A stretch of DNA of 64,000 nt, taken from the NCBI RefSeq assembly GCF_000255295.1, contig NC_017030.1:5642001-5706000 (forward strand), in the 5' to 3' direction. Both the position numbers and the translations under genes were made by a program. The DNA is from Corallococcus coralloides DSM 2259. GTDB taxonomy: Bacteria; Myxococcota; Myxococcia; Myxococcales; Myxococcaceae. The notes below the pieces were generated by a model. It searched no databases, was not told where the DNA came from, and saw only the letters and a list, made by a program, of their open reading frames with translations. Below, piece by piece: positions 28,229 to 36,333 of the stretch. The stretch's first letter is position 1; every line of letters begins with the position of its first letter.

Positions 28229-30391
28229 TCAGCCCTGCTGCTTCTGCGCGAGGGCCGCGGCTTCCGACTGCACCAGCGCCTTGATGCCGGCGGCGGTGGT
28301 CTCCGTGGGGCTCACCGACATGCGGTTGAGCAGCGCCGCGACGGCCAGGTTCTGCGCGTCGTTGCTGAGGCCCGGCTTGGAGAGGATCTCCTTCAGGTCC
28401 GCCGGCAGGTCCTTCTCACCGTTGAGGTAGCCGCCGAGCGCCTTCTTCAGCGACTCGCCGTGGTCCAGCGCGCCGTCCACCGAGCTGCCGAAGGACACGG
28501 CCTTGACGAAGTTCTCGAAGAACTTCCCGTCGCCGCCGACGATCTGGAACTTCGCGTTGGTGAAGGCCTGGGCCAGGACCGTGGCCTGGGCCTGGGCGAC
28601 CTCCTTGCGGACGTTGATGGCGGCCATCTCCACGTCGCGCTCCTTCTGGAGGCGCAGGCGGTACTCCTCGTGCTCGCGGCCCACGCCGTCCAGGGCCTTC
28701 ATCGCGGCGGCCTTCTCCGACAGGCCCCGGGCCTCGGCCATCAGCTTCTCCTGGATGGCGGCGGCCTCGGCCAGCTGCTTCTCGCGCGTGGCGAACGCTT
28801 CCGCCTCGCCGCGCTTGTGGATGGCGGTGGCCTCGGCCTCCTGCACGCGGGCGTGGGCCAGACCCTTCTGCTCCGCGCCAGCGGCCTCGGCGAGCAGCTT
28901 CTCGCGCACCGCGGACGCCTGCGCCTGGCCCTGCTTCTCGATGACGGAGGCCTCGGCCTCCTTCACGCGAACCTGCGCCATGCCCAGCTTCTCCGTGGCG
29001 ACCGCGTCCGCTTCACGCACGCGCACGCTGGCCAGGCCCGCCGCGGCGGACTCGGCCTGGATGCCTTCGGCCAGCCGCATCTTCGCCTTGGCCTGCTTGT
29101 CCGCGGCCTCCAGGTCGGCCTCGGCCAGGGTCAGCTTCTCCTTGGCGAGGAACACGGAGATCTTCGCGCTCGCTTCCGCGGCCGTGACGTCCTTCACGGA
29201 CGCCTCTTCGGCGTGCGCCTGGGCGGTGATGATGATGGCGTCCTTGGTGCGCTTGGCATCCGACGTCACGCGCAGGTCCTTGATGTTCTCCTCTTCCTGG
29301 GCGACGGTCTTCTCCACCGCGATGCGGGCGCGGACGACGTCGGCGATGGCCTTCTTCTCCGACTCCAGCGCCTTCTCCTTCGCGATGCGCTGCAGCTCCG
29401 TCTCACGCTCGCGGTTGATGGCCTCCAGGGCGCGGTCCTTCTCCACGCGCTCGGACTCCACGCCCACCACGCGCTCGCGGTTCTTCTGGGCCACCTGCAC
29501 CTGGCGCTGCTTGTTCTCCTCGTTGATGGCGATCTCTTCTTCCGCCTTGATGCGCGCCAGCTGCGCCTTGGCGAACTCCTCACTCTTCACGCGGTCGGCC
29601 TCGGCCGTCTCACGCGCCTGGATGCTGTCGATCTCGCGGCGCTGCTTGGCGGCCGCCTCCTCGCGCTGACGCTCGAGGGCGAAGATGGCCTCGTCCGCTT
29701 CCACGTTGCGCTTGGTCACCGCCATGCGCTCGGACTGACGCAGCTCGTTGGTGAAGACGTTCTGCTCGGTGGTGAGCTGGGTGATCTTCCGGATGCCCTG
29801 GGCGTCCAGGATGTTGTCCTTGTCGAGCATCTCCACCGGGGTCTGCTCGAGGAAGTCGATGGCGCAGTCCTCCAGCATGTAGCCGTTGAGGTCGCGGCCA
29901 ATGGTCTCGACGACCTTGTCCTTGATCTCGTCGCGCTTGGTGTAGAGCTGCTCGAAGTTGAAGGACTTGCCGACGGTCTTGAGGGCCTCGGAGAACTTGG
30001 CCTCGAAGAGGTTCTCCAGCGTCTCCTGGTCGGAGGCGCGCGCGCAGCCGATGGACTGGGCCACCTTGAGCACGTCTTCACGCGTCTTGTTCACGCGCAC
30101 GAAGAAGGTGACCTTGATGTCCGCGCGGATGTTGTCCTGGCAGATGAGGCCTTCCTTGCCGCGGCGGTCGATTTCAACCGTCTTCAGCGAGATGTCCATC
30201 ACCTCCGCGCGGTGGACGATGGGCAGCACCACGGCGCCGGTGAAGGTGACCGTGGGCTCGACCTTCATGGTGTTGACGATGAGCACCTTGCCCTGATCCA
30301 CCTGGCGGTAGAACTTGGCCACGCTGACGAAGATGCCGAAGAGGATGATGATGCCGCCGCCGACGATTGCTGCCAGGCTGATGGGATCCAT
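28229..30391 (-). CDS. Flotillin / YqiK-like SPFH membrane scaffold protein
   Basis: A 720-residue protein anchored by one N-terminal membrane segment (ISLAAIVGGGIIILFGIFV, about 4-25). An SPFH/Band 7 domain follows (about 30-200: VDQGKVLIVNTMKVEPTVTF, DIKVTFFVRVNKTREDVLKV, GYMLEDCAIDFLEQTP). A long coiled-coil of Ala/Glu/Arg heptads (about 210-600) contains repeated EAEA..I.K.GEAEA..TREK-type units near 480-570. The C-terminus (about 610-720) is short and globular. Flotillins oligomerise at the inner membrane and organise microdomains. The ATG has AGGA six bases before it. It sits between an NfeD/YqiJ-like gene (117 bases upstream) and the giant ATPase (36 bases downstream). E. coli yqiJ-yqiK has the first two partners, which supports the assignment. 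Confidence 0.9.
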   Translation of the reverse strand: MDPISLAAIVGGGIIILFGIFVSVAKFYRQVDQGKVLIVNTMKVEPTVTFTGAVVLPIVHRAEVMDISLKTVEIDRRGKEGLICQDNIRADIKVTFFVRVNKTREDVLKVAQSIGCARASDQETLENLFEAKFSEALKTVGKSFNFEQLYTKRDEIKDKVVETIGRDLNGYMLEDCAIDFLEQTPVEMLDKDNILDAQGIRKITQLTTEQNVFTNELRQSERMAVTKRNVEADEAIFALERQREEAAAKQRREIDSIQARETAEADRVKSEEFAKAQLARIKAEEEIAINEENKQRQVQVAQKNRERVVGVESERVEKDRALEAINRERETELQRIAKEKALESEKKAIADVVRARIAVEKTVAQEEENIKDLRVTSDAKRTKDAIIITAQAHAEEASVKDVTAAEASAKISVFLAKEKLTLAEADLEAADKQAKAKMRLAEGIQAESAAAGLASVRVREADAVATEKLGMAQVRVKEAEASVIEKQGQAQASAVREKLLAEAAGAEQKGLAHARVQEAEATAIHKRGEAEAFATREKQLAEAAAIQEKLMAEARGLSEKAAAMKALDGVGREHEEYRLRLQKERDVEMAAINVRKEVAQAQATVLAQAFTNAKFQIVGGDGKFFENFVKAVSFGSSVDGALDHGESLKKALGGYLNGEKDLPADLKEILSKPGLSNDAQNLAVAALLNRMSVSPTETTAAGIKALVQSEAAALAQKQQG

Positions 30392-30508
30392 GGCCTATCC
30401 TGTGAAGTCCGTTGGGCGGGCCTAGTTCCAAGCACTCGGGGTCCCCCGCGAAAGCCACCCGGTGCCGATTGTCGCGCCCGTCCGGAGGAGCCCGGCGGAC
30501 GCCAATGT

Positions 30509-31354
30509 TCATCGCTGTGAGCGGGCTCGCGCGACGGCCGCTGCCTTCAGCGGATCACGCAGCTGCTCCATTTCCTGGGGCAGGAGCCAGTCCACCGGCT
30601 CCACCTCGTACACGCCCCGCTCCGCGTCGTAGCCGAGGATCAACGCCGGCTGGCCGCGCTTGAGCTCATTGGGCTTGTCACAGAAGACGTTGAGGATGAG
30701 GCCCGCGGCCCCGTCGTCGAAGGTGGCGTGGCCATCCTTGGCCGTCACGCTGCCGCTGGAGATGGTGCACACGCGGCCCATCAGCGCCTCGCGGCCCGGG
30801 GCCTTCTTGGCGATGAAGATGGGGCGCAGCGGCCGCACCGCGAGCCCGCCCACCACCGTGCCCACCGTCGCGCAGACAAGGCCCAGGCCCGTGCTCACGA
30901 GCCACGAGGGCAGCATGGAGAGCGCCGAGTGCGTGGCCTGTCCGCCGAGCAGCGACAGCGACCAGGAGAGGAACACCACCAGGCTCACCGACACGGTGAC
31001 GGGGATGCCCCCGAAGCCCAGCGCCGCGAGCAGGCCCGTGGCGGCCTCCGCGTCATGCAGGTGCGAGTGTCCCGCGTGGCCGACGTCATGGCCGCCGACA
31101 GCCTTCGCGCCGCCTTCCAGCAGCCCCGACGTCGCCTTGGCGCCGCCCTCGAAGGTGCCGCTCACCGCCTTGGCGCCGCCCTCGAACGCGCCGCTCACTG
31201 CCTTGGCGCCGCCCTCCAGGTCCACGTCGCCATCCAGCATGTCGATGCCGGCCGCACCGATGATCACGCACAGCCAGTACGCCAGCACCACTCCGAGGAG
31301 GATGGTGAAGATCGCGGTCGGGAACGCCAGCAGGGCGTCGAGGAAGGTCGTCAT
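30509..31354 (-). CDS. YqiJ/NfeD-like OB-fold membrane protein
   Basis: A 281-residue membrane protein and probable flotillin partner. It begins TTFLDALLAFPTAIFTILLG with a first membrane segment (about 5-35). A cytoplasmic or periplasmic loop of Gly/Ala/Lys repeats follows (GGAKAVSGAFEGGAKAVSGT, about 45-85), then a His-containing stretch, two more membrane segments (about 100-165), and a C-terminal OB-like beta-barrel (about 180-260: ALMGRVCTISSGSVTAKDGHATFDD). The ATG at 31354 was chosen because the topology starts there; the open frame runs further upstream into the divergent topoisomerase promoter. The ribosome site is weak (GAGG close to the ATG). It is the first gene of the three-gene operon ending in the giant ATPase. 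Confidence 0.82.
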   Translation of the reverse strand: MTTFLDALLAFPTAIFTILLGVVLAYWLCVIIGAAGIDMLDGDVDLEGGAKAVSGAFEGGAKAVSGTFEGGAKATSGLLEGGAKAVGGHDVGHAGHSHLHDAEAATGLLAALGFGGIPVTVSVSLVVFLSWSLSLLGGQATHSALSMLPSWLVSTGLGLVCATVGTVVGGLAVRPLRPIFIAKKAPGREALMGRVCTISSGSVTAKDGHATFDDGAAGLILNVFCDKPNELKRGQPALILGYDAERGVYEVEPVDWLLPQEMEQLRDPLKAAAVARARSQR

Positions 31355-31515
31355 GCCTCGGGAATAAATTTGGAGGTGGGAGTCGCAACGAACTCTAAAC
31401 GACTGCACCCGTATCCGAAAATGCCACCCAGGGCTTTTCCGGTTGCCTGCTCCCCGTGCCGCCAGGGGGCTACCGGATTGCCGCCCCGGCGTAGGCTGCG
31501 CACTACAGGGGAGCG

Positions 31516-32634
31516 ATGCCCTCCCATGCCACCGTCTCAGAATCCGAGCGCGTCCCACCCGCGAGCCGCCGGAGAATGACCCAGCTGGAGCGGCTGCGGC
31601 AGGACGGCCACCGGCGGCTGGGGACGATGAAGCGAGGCTTCCGCTACGTGGACGCTCAGGGCCGGGCGGTGTCGCAAGCGGAGCGGGAGCGCATCGACGC
31701 GCTGCGCCTGCCGCCCGCCTGGACGGACGTGGCCATCTCGCCCAAGGCCTCCGCGCGCCTTCAAGCGGTGGGGAGGGACGGGGCGGGCCGCTGGCAGTAC
31801 CGCTACAGCGAGGCGCACACGCAGAAGCAGCGGGATGCGAAGTATCAGCGCATCGTGGGCTTCGCGCAGGCGCTGCCGAAGATGCGGCGCCAGGTGAGCA
31901 AGGATTTGCGCAAGCGGGGTCTGGGCCGGGAGCGGGTGCTCGCGGGGATGCTGCGCATCCTGGGCACCTGCTTCATCCGCCCTGGCAGCGAGCGCTACGC
32001 GGAGGAGCACGGCAGCTTCGGGCTGGCCACGCTGCGGGCGCGGCACGTGAAGGTGCATGGCGACACGGTGGTGTTCGACTACCCGGGCAAGTCCGGTGTG
32101 CGGCAGCACCGCGAGCTGAAGGACCGGCGCGTGGCGACGCTCGTGCGGCAGTTGTTGAAGGTGCCCGGGCGAGATGTCTTCAAGTTCGTGGTCGACGACG
32201 GCGCGGTGGTGGACGTGCGGCGCCGGCACATCAACGAGTACATCCAGCAGGTGATGGGCCCCGGCTACAGCGCGAAGGACTTCCGCACCTGGGCGGGCAC
32301 GCTCATCTGCGCCTGCGCGCTGGCGAGGGCCCGAGAGCGCGTGAAGGAGGACGGGGACGGCGGTCCGGTGAAGAAGACCGTGCTCAAGAAGAGCATGGTG
32401 GCCGCGGTGCGCGAGGCCTCCGAGCAGCTGGGCAACACGCCCGCGGTGGCGAAGGCGTCGTACATCTACCCGTCCGTGCTCGTCCTCTTCGAGCGGGGCC
32501 AGGTGGTCGACCGCTACTTCAAGTCCGTGGACGAGCTGGCGGCGAGCTCGGGCGAAGGCATGCACTGCTCGGAGAAGGCGCTGCTGCACATGCTGGGCAA
32601 GACGAAGCTCAGCGCGAAGCAGGCGTCCGTGTAA
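31516..32634 (+). CDS. DNA topoisomerase IB (poxvirus-like)
   Basis: A 372-residue enzyme that relaxes supercoils by nicking one strand through a 3'-phosphotyrosyl bond, without ATP. The N-domain (about 25-110) contains GFRYVDAQGRAV and ISPKASARLQAVGRDGAGRWQY. The catalytic domain (about 115-350) carries the core residues in ERVLAGMLRILGTCFIRPG (Arg), FDYPGKSGVRQ (Lys), AKDFRTWAGT (Arg), and LGNTPAVAKASYIYPSV, where Asn replaces the usual His and Tyr is the nucleophile. Length and order match bacterial type IB enzymes. Divergent from the YqiJ-like gene. The ATG at 31516 overlaps a GGGGAGCG ribosome-like site; a second ATG at 31576 is possible. Confidence 0.9.
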   Translation: MPSHATVSESERVPPASRRRMTQLERLRQDGHRRLGTMKRGFRYVDAQGRAVSQAERERIDALRLPPAWTDVAISPKASARLQAVGRDGAGRWQYRYSEAHTQKQRDAKYQRIVGFAQALPKMRRQVSKDLRKRGLGRERVLAGMLRILGTCFIRPGSERYAEEHGSFGLATLRARHVKVHGDTVVFDYPGKSGVRQHRELKDRRVATLVRQLLKVPGRDVFKFVVDDGAVVDVRRRHINEYIQQVMGPGYSAKDFRTWAGTLICACALARARERVKEDGDGGPVKKTVLKKSMVAAVREASEQLGNTPAVAKASYIYPSVLVLFERGQVVDRYFKSVDELAASSGEGMHCSEKALLHMLGKTKLSAKQASV

Positions 32635-32658
32635 GAATCACGCGGAAGGAGGCATCCC

Positions 32659-32897
32659 CTGGCACCTTTCCTCGGCCCCTCTCGCGCGATGGTCCTTCAA
32701 TGGCTGCGGGCTCCCGGCGCGGAGCAGCGACTGCCCTTGACGCTGGGCAACGGCACTCCGACCACCACCATCTCCGTGAAGGAGGGACAGTGGCTCTTGC
32801 AGCCGCTGGTCCTCGACACGGAAGCCAACTCATCTTCGCGGCATCGCGCGAGGAGTTCGTCGCGAAGTTGGAAGCGTTGAACTGGACCTACGGTTGA
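32659..32897 (+). pseudogene. Small gene of unknown function broken by a one-base frameshift
   Basis: A perfect AAGGAGG ribosome site (32646-32652) is followed six bases later by CTG at 32659, with the first ATG at 32689. The frame encodes a plausible polypeptide (LRAPGAEQRLPLTLGNG, TTTISVKEGQWLLQPLVLDTE) up to about 32823. The sensible reading then continues in a second frame as QLIFAASREEFVAKLEALNWTYG and stops at TGA 32895-32897. One missing base near 32821-32826 would join the two parts into a protein of about 79 residues. The stop overlaps the TTG start of the next gene (TTGA), as expected for translational coupling. This is either a pseudogene or a sequencing error. No family recognised. 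Confidence 0.45.
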
Positions 32898-33631
32898 CCG
32901 TGCCCGAGTACGTCACCCACCGCGATGCCCTGCCCCGAGCGGAACTGGAGGCCCTGGGGGATGCCCTGCTCGGCTCCCGCTTCATCGCGCGCAGTCCGTT
33001 GATGGGGACGTTCCGCGCGAGCCGGGGCTTCGCGTTCATCTTCACGAGAGAGGGCCGCGCGACGCTGGAGGCCCGCTTCCCGTTCCTGTCCGTCTACCTG
33101 CGCCGCATCCTCGACGACGACAGCGCGCGCGGGCTCCTGCCGTGGACGCAGCGCTGGTTTGGAGGCCGTGACACGCGCCCCCAGCCCAATGCGTTCTATC
33201 TGAACCTGCTGCTGCTGGACGCGGGCACGCCGGTGGGCCGGCACATCGACGCGACGTTGCAGGAACCGAGCGGCGTCCCGGACGCGACGCCCGAACACGT
33301 GAGCGTCCTGTACCTGCGCGTTCCGAAAGGCGCGCGGGGAGGCGCGCTGCGGCTGCTGCGTAACAACCAACTCCAGGGCGAGGTGCGCCCCAAGCCGGGC
33401 CTGCTGGTCCACTTCCGGGGCAACCTCCAGCACGAGGTCCAGCCCTTCACCGGAGGTCCGGAAGGCGCCCTGCGCGCGAGCCTCGTCTGCGAGCAATACG
33501 CCTTCGCGGACGACGTGCTGCCCCGGCTCCCGGTGTTCCGCATCCAGTCCAAGGCGGGCTTCTCCGCCTACCTGGAGGCCCAGCGCGAGCGCGACGGCGC
33601 GGCCCCTTCCGTGGGAACGCTGGAGGAGTGA
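32894..33631 (+). CDS. 2-oxoglutarate/Fe(II)-dependent oxygenase family protein
   Basis: A 245-residue protein. The core (about 95-215) has the double-stranded beta-helix pattern: AFYLNLLLLDAG, then the iron-binding HID of TPVGRHIDATLQ, VSVLYLRVPKGARGGALRLL, the distal His in RGNLQHEVQPF, and an Arg that could bind 2-oxoglutarate in GALRASLVCEQY. This fits the HxD...H facial triad of 2OG-Fe(II) oxygenases, which hydroxylate proteins, lipids or small molecules. The substrate is unknown. The start is TTG at 32894, overlapping the preceding stop (TTGA), or GTG at 32900. Confidence 0.75.
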   Translation: MTVPEYVTHRDALPRAELEALGDALLGSRFIARSPLMGTFRASRGFAFIFTREGRATLEARFPFLSVYLRRILDDDSARGLLPWTQRWFGGRDTRPQPNAFYLNLLLLDAGTPVGRHIDATLQEPSGVPDATPEHVSVLYLRVPKGARGGALRLLRNNQLQGEVRPKPGLLVHFRGNLQHEVQPFTGGPEGALRASLVCEQYAFADDVLPRLPVFRIQSKAGFSAYLEAQRERDGAAPSVGTLEE

Positions 33632-33745
33632 GCGCCCGCGGGTGCCCTGCTCCTGGAGCGTGCGGCCGCACGGGCAGACCATCGCTTGCGCCCATGCGGC
33701 GTCATCCCAAGGCTTGAGGTTCACCTTTCGCAAGGGAGGACGACC

Positions 33746-33940
33746 ATGGCGGGCAAGAAGCTGGAGGGCTACGGCGAGACCAGTGAGCAGCGCCAGCGGC
33801 ACCTGGAGAACGACGGGTTCTCTGAACGGGCGCCCCAGACACCCGAGGAGCTGGAGAAGGCGCGCACGGAGCCAGAGGACGGCCATCAGGTGGTGACGAT
33901 CCATCCGCTGGAGTCGGAGCGTCCGGACGACGAGCGCTGA
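33746..33940 (+). CDS. Small hydrophilic protein of unknown function
   Basis: A 64-residue, charged protein (MAGKKLEGYGETSEQRQRHL...ERPDDER) with no hydrophobic segment or Cys. Start ATG at 33746 has a strong AAGGGAGG ribosome site, which makes a real gene likely despite its size; the frame extends further upstream without one. Composition (Glu, Arg, Gln, Gly, Pro) suggests a disordered cytosolic protein. It stands 39 bases before the patatin gene on the same strand and could share a transcript. No family recognised. Confidence 0.6.
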   Translation: MAGKKLEGYGETSEQRQRHLENDGFSERAPQTPEELEKARTEPEDGHQVVTIHPLESERPDDER

Positions 33941-33979
33941 GCCATTTCTCGCACCGGACTGCTAGGGTCCGCGCCCGCG

Positions 33980-35044
33980 ATGAGCCAGAGCCTGACCCTG
34001 CTTGCGGGCCCCGACGCCCTGCGCATCCTCCGGGAGCGCGGACTGCGTGCGGAGGACGTGGACATCCTTCCGGGCGCTTCCGGCGGACCGAAGTGGTTGG
34101 GACTGGAGGGAATCGACCGCGTGCTGTTCGGCGAGCTCCTCCAGCAGCCGCGCACCCGGCCGCTGCATCTCATTGGCAGTTCCATCGGGAGCTGGCGGCT
34201 GGCGTGTCTGGCGCAGAAGAACCCCGTGGCCGCGCTGAAGCGCTTCGCGGACGCGTACCTGGAGCAGCGCTATCCGCCCAAGCCTCCACCCTCGCTGGTC
34301 AGCGAGAGGAGCGCGACGATCCTGGATTCCCTCCTGGGGCCAGACGGCATGGAGGAGATCCTCACGCACCCGTGGGCGCGCCTGCATGTCGTGACGACCC
34401 GGTGCAAGGGGTTGCTGGCGGTGGAGGAGTCCCGTGTGCAGCTCGCGGGCTTCGTGCTGGGCGCGCTGGCGAACGCGGTGAGCCGCCGGACGCTCGGGCT
34501 CCACATGGAGCGCGTCATCTTCCATACCGCTGGGGACTCGAGCCCGTTCGCCGGGCTCAAGGACCTGCCGTCAGTGCACCGTCCCCTCACCCGCGACAAC
34601 CTGCGCCCGGCGCTCATCGCGTCAGGCTCCATTCCGATGGTGCTCGCGGGCGTTCGTGACATCCCGGGGGCTCCGCCCGGCATGTACCGGGACGGCGGTG
34701 TCGTCGACTACCACCTGGACGTCAACTACGGCACGGGCGATGGGCTGGTCCTCTATCCGCACTTCTACCCGTACGTCGTGCCCGGCTGGTTCGACAAGTC
34801 GCTCAAGTGGCGCCGCGCGGGACCGCTCAACTTCCGGCGCGCGTTGATCATCACGCCGTCGCCCGCGCACCTGGCGCGGCTGCCCGGTGGCCGCATCCCG
34901 GACCGCTCGGACTTCACGGAGATGCAGGTCGACGACCGCATCCGCGCGTGGAAGCAGGTGCTGACCGAGGGCGACCGCATGGCGGATGAGCTGCGGGAGC
35001 TGATCGCCTCGGGCCGCATCGCGGAGCACGTCCAGCCGCTGTAG
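33980..35044 (+). CDS. Patatin-like phospholipase
   Basis: A 354-residue predicted lipid acyl hydrolase. Patatin features are in order: an oxyanion-type loop LPGASGGPKWLGLEG (about 30-44), the nucleophile elbow GSSIGSWR (about 62-70, Ser), and the catalytic Asp in MYRDGGVVDYHLDV (about 235-248). The rest is alpha/beta with several Trp/Tyr-rich segments (YPHFYPYVVPGWFDKSLKW). No signal peptide or membrane segment is visible, so it is probably cytosolic or peripheral. ATG at 33980 was used. It converges on the alpha/beta hydrolase gene, with only 16 bases between stops. Confidence 0.88.
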   Translation: MSQSLTLLAGPDALRILRERGLRAEDVDILPGASGGPKWLGLEGIDRVLFGELLQQPRTRPLHLIGSSIGSWRLACLAQKNPVAALKRFADAYLEQRYPPKPPPSLVSERSATILDSLLGPDGMEEILTHPWARLHVVTTRCKGLLAVEESRVQLAGFVLGALANAVSRRTLGLHMERVIFHTAGDSSPFAGLKDLPSVHRPLTRDNLRPALIASGSIPMVLAGVRDIPGAPPGMYRDGGVVDYHLDVNYGTGDGLVLYPHFYPYVVPGWFDKSLKWRRAGPLNFRRALIITPSPAHLARLPGGRIPDRSDFTEMQVDDRIRAWKQVLTEGDRMADELRELIASGRIAEHVQPL

Positions 35045-35060
35045 CGCGCGGATCCGCTCA

Positions 35061-36269
35061 TCAAGCGAGCCACGTTCGAAGTGTGGCGTAGACCTCCGGG
35101 TGGTCGAGCAGGTCCAGGTGGTTCGCGCCCGGGATGATGCACTGGTTCGCTTCCGGGAACCGCAGCGTCAGCTCCGGCAGGGCATGCCGCCCGAGCGCGC
35201 TGTCCACCGGGACCAGCCCGTCACCGGGCAGCCGGTCCGCCAACGCCTTCGCGGTGGTCGCCGCGACCGCGTAGCAGGCCACGCCCTCCGGCAGCATGAG
35301 GCCACGACGAGCATCCCCACCCCACCCGAAGCGCTCCCGCCCCTCCCAGTGCGAGTCGAGCACGTTGCCGAAGCGAAGGTCCGTGACCCCTGCGCCGCGG
35401 ATCCGTCCCAGGCGTGCGAACGGCGCGCTGTAGGGGCTGAGCTCCAACAGCACGTCAACCCAGCTCCCACCCCGCTCCAGCGGCGAACCGTGATGGGGCG
35501 AGCCAAGGCAGACGAGCCTCCGCAACAAGGGACGCCAGCCATGGCCCTCGGTCTCCGCCGCGAGGCATGCGCTCCGCGCCACCAGTCCCCCCATGCTGTG
35601 CCCCATGAGCGTCAGCGATTCGAGCGGCACGGGCCAGCAGGCCACGAGCTGTTCCAGCAGCGCGGAGAGCGCACGCCCGTTCCGGGAGATGTGCAGGCCG
35701 CTGTTGTAGTGAAGGTACACCGGCGTGTAGCCGAGATCGCGCGCCAGTGCCGCGCCATGGTCATGCCCCCGCCGGTTCCACTGCAGGTCGTTCATCGAGG
35801 AGCCATGAACCAGCACGAGCAGCCGGCTCCCTGCCTCCGGGAGCGCGTCGCGCAGGGCCTCGGGCTCCAGGCACAACGGCTGCCCGTGGACCCGGAACGC
35901 CATCGGAATCGCGAGCGGGTTGCCCTGTGCCTCCAGCGCATCCCCCAGCACACCGTTCAGCGCGGAGACCACCGCCTCCCGCTGAGGCCCCGGAGCACTG
36001 TCACCCAGCCACGGCGAGAGCCGCGTGAGCACGGCATCAAGCCCCGCCCCGACGTGCCGCGTGGCCGCCTGGAGTGTCGAGTAGATCCACCCCGTCACGG
36101 CCCGCGCCGGGCGCTCCAGAGGCCTGCCCAGGACGGACGGACCGCTGGCGATGGTGCAGTGCACCTCCTCGACGAGCCCCATCACGCCTCGGGTGGCCTG
36201 CACCGCGAGGCGGCTGGCACCCCGCAGGGCATCCGCGTTGTTCCGCACGCCTGGCGACTGGCGGTTCAT
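35061..36269 (-). CDS. Alpha/beta hydrolase, PGAP1/lipase-like
   Basis: A 402-residue esterase or lipase-type protein. Residues about 130-395 form the alpha/beta-hydrolase core: LLVLVHGSSMNDLQWNR (oxyanion loop), LTLMGHSMGGLVARSA (nucleophile Ser), GDGLVPVDSALG (probable acid) and PGANHLDLLDHPEVY (His). A 120-residue helical extension precedes the core. The start at 36269 is preferred because GGAGG lies eight bases upstream; in-frame starts at 36284 (ATG) and 36290 (TTG) lack one. A candidate promoter with operator-like repeats lies immediately upstream. Confidence 0.85.
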   Translation of the reverse strand: MNRQSPGVRNNADALRGASRLAVQATRGVMGLVEEVHCTIASGPSVLGRPLERPARAVTGWIYSTLQAATRHVGAGLDAVLTRLSPWLGDSAPGPQREAVVSALNGVLGDALEAQGNPLAIPMAFRVHGQPLCLEPEALRDALPEAGSRLLVLVHGSSMNDLQWNRRGHDHGAALARDLGYTPVYLHYNSGLHISRNGRALSALLEQLVACWPVPLESLTLMGHSMGGLVARSACLAAETEGHGWRPLLRRLVCLGSPHHGSPLERGGSWVDVLLELSPYSAPFARLGRIRGAGVTDLRFGNVLDSHWEGRERFGWGGDARRGLMLPEGVACYAVAATTAKALADRLPGDGLVPVDSALGRHALPELTLRFPEANQCIIPGANHLDLLDHPEVYATLRTWLA

Positions 36270-36290
36270 GGCTCGCGCCTCCATGGCCAA

Positions 36291-36333
36291 ACCTACCGAA
36301 CCGTAACCTACCCGACCGTAGGTCCAGGGTCAA
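36291..36333 (-). promoter_or_regulatory. Promoter with tandem operator-like repeats before the hydrolase gene
   Basis: On the minus strand, TTGACC (36328-36333), a 17-base spacer and TAGGTT (36305-36310) make a candidate promoter. Two direct copies of CCTACC(G/C)(A/G)ACCGTA on the plus strand (from 36292 and 36307) cover the spacer, the -10 box and the start point. The second copy is within a perfect inverted repeat ACCTAC-N6-GTAGGT (36306-36323). This layout fits repression by a dimeric regulator such as a TetR-type protein, but none is encoded nearby. Confidence 0.5.

Noticed and set aside
27596..30520. 974-codon plus-strand open frame opposite the flotillin gene
   Set aside because: Low-complexity shadow translation; the flotillin on the other strand is unmistakable.
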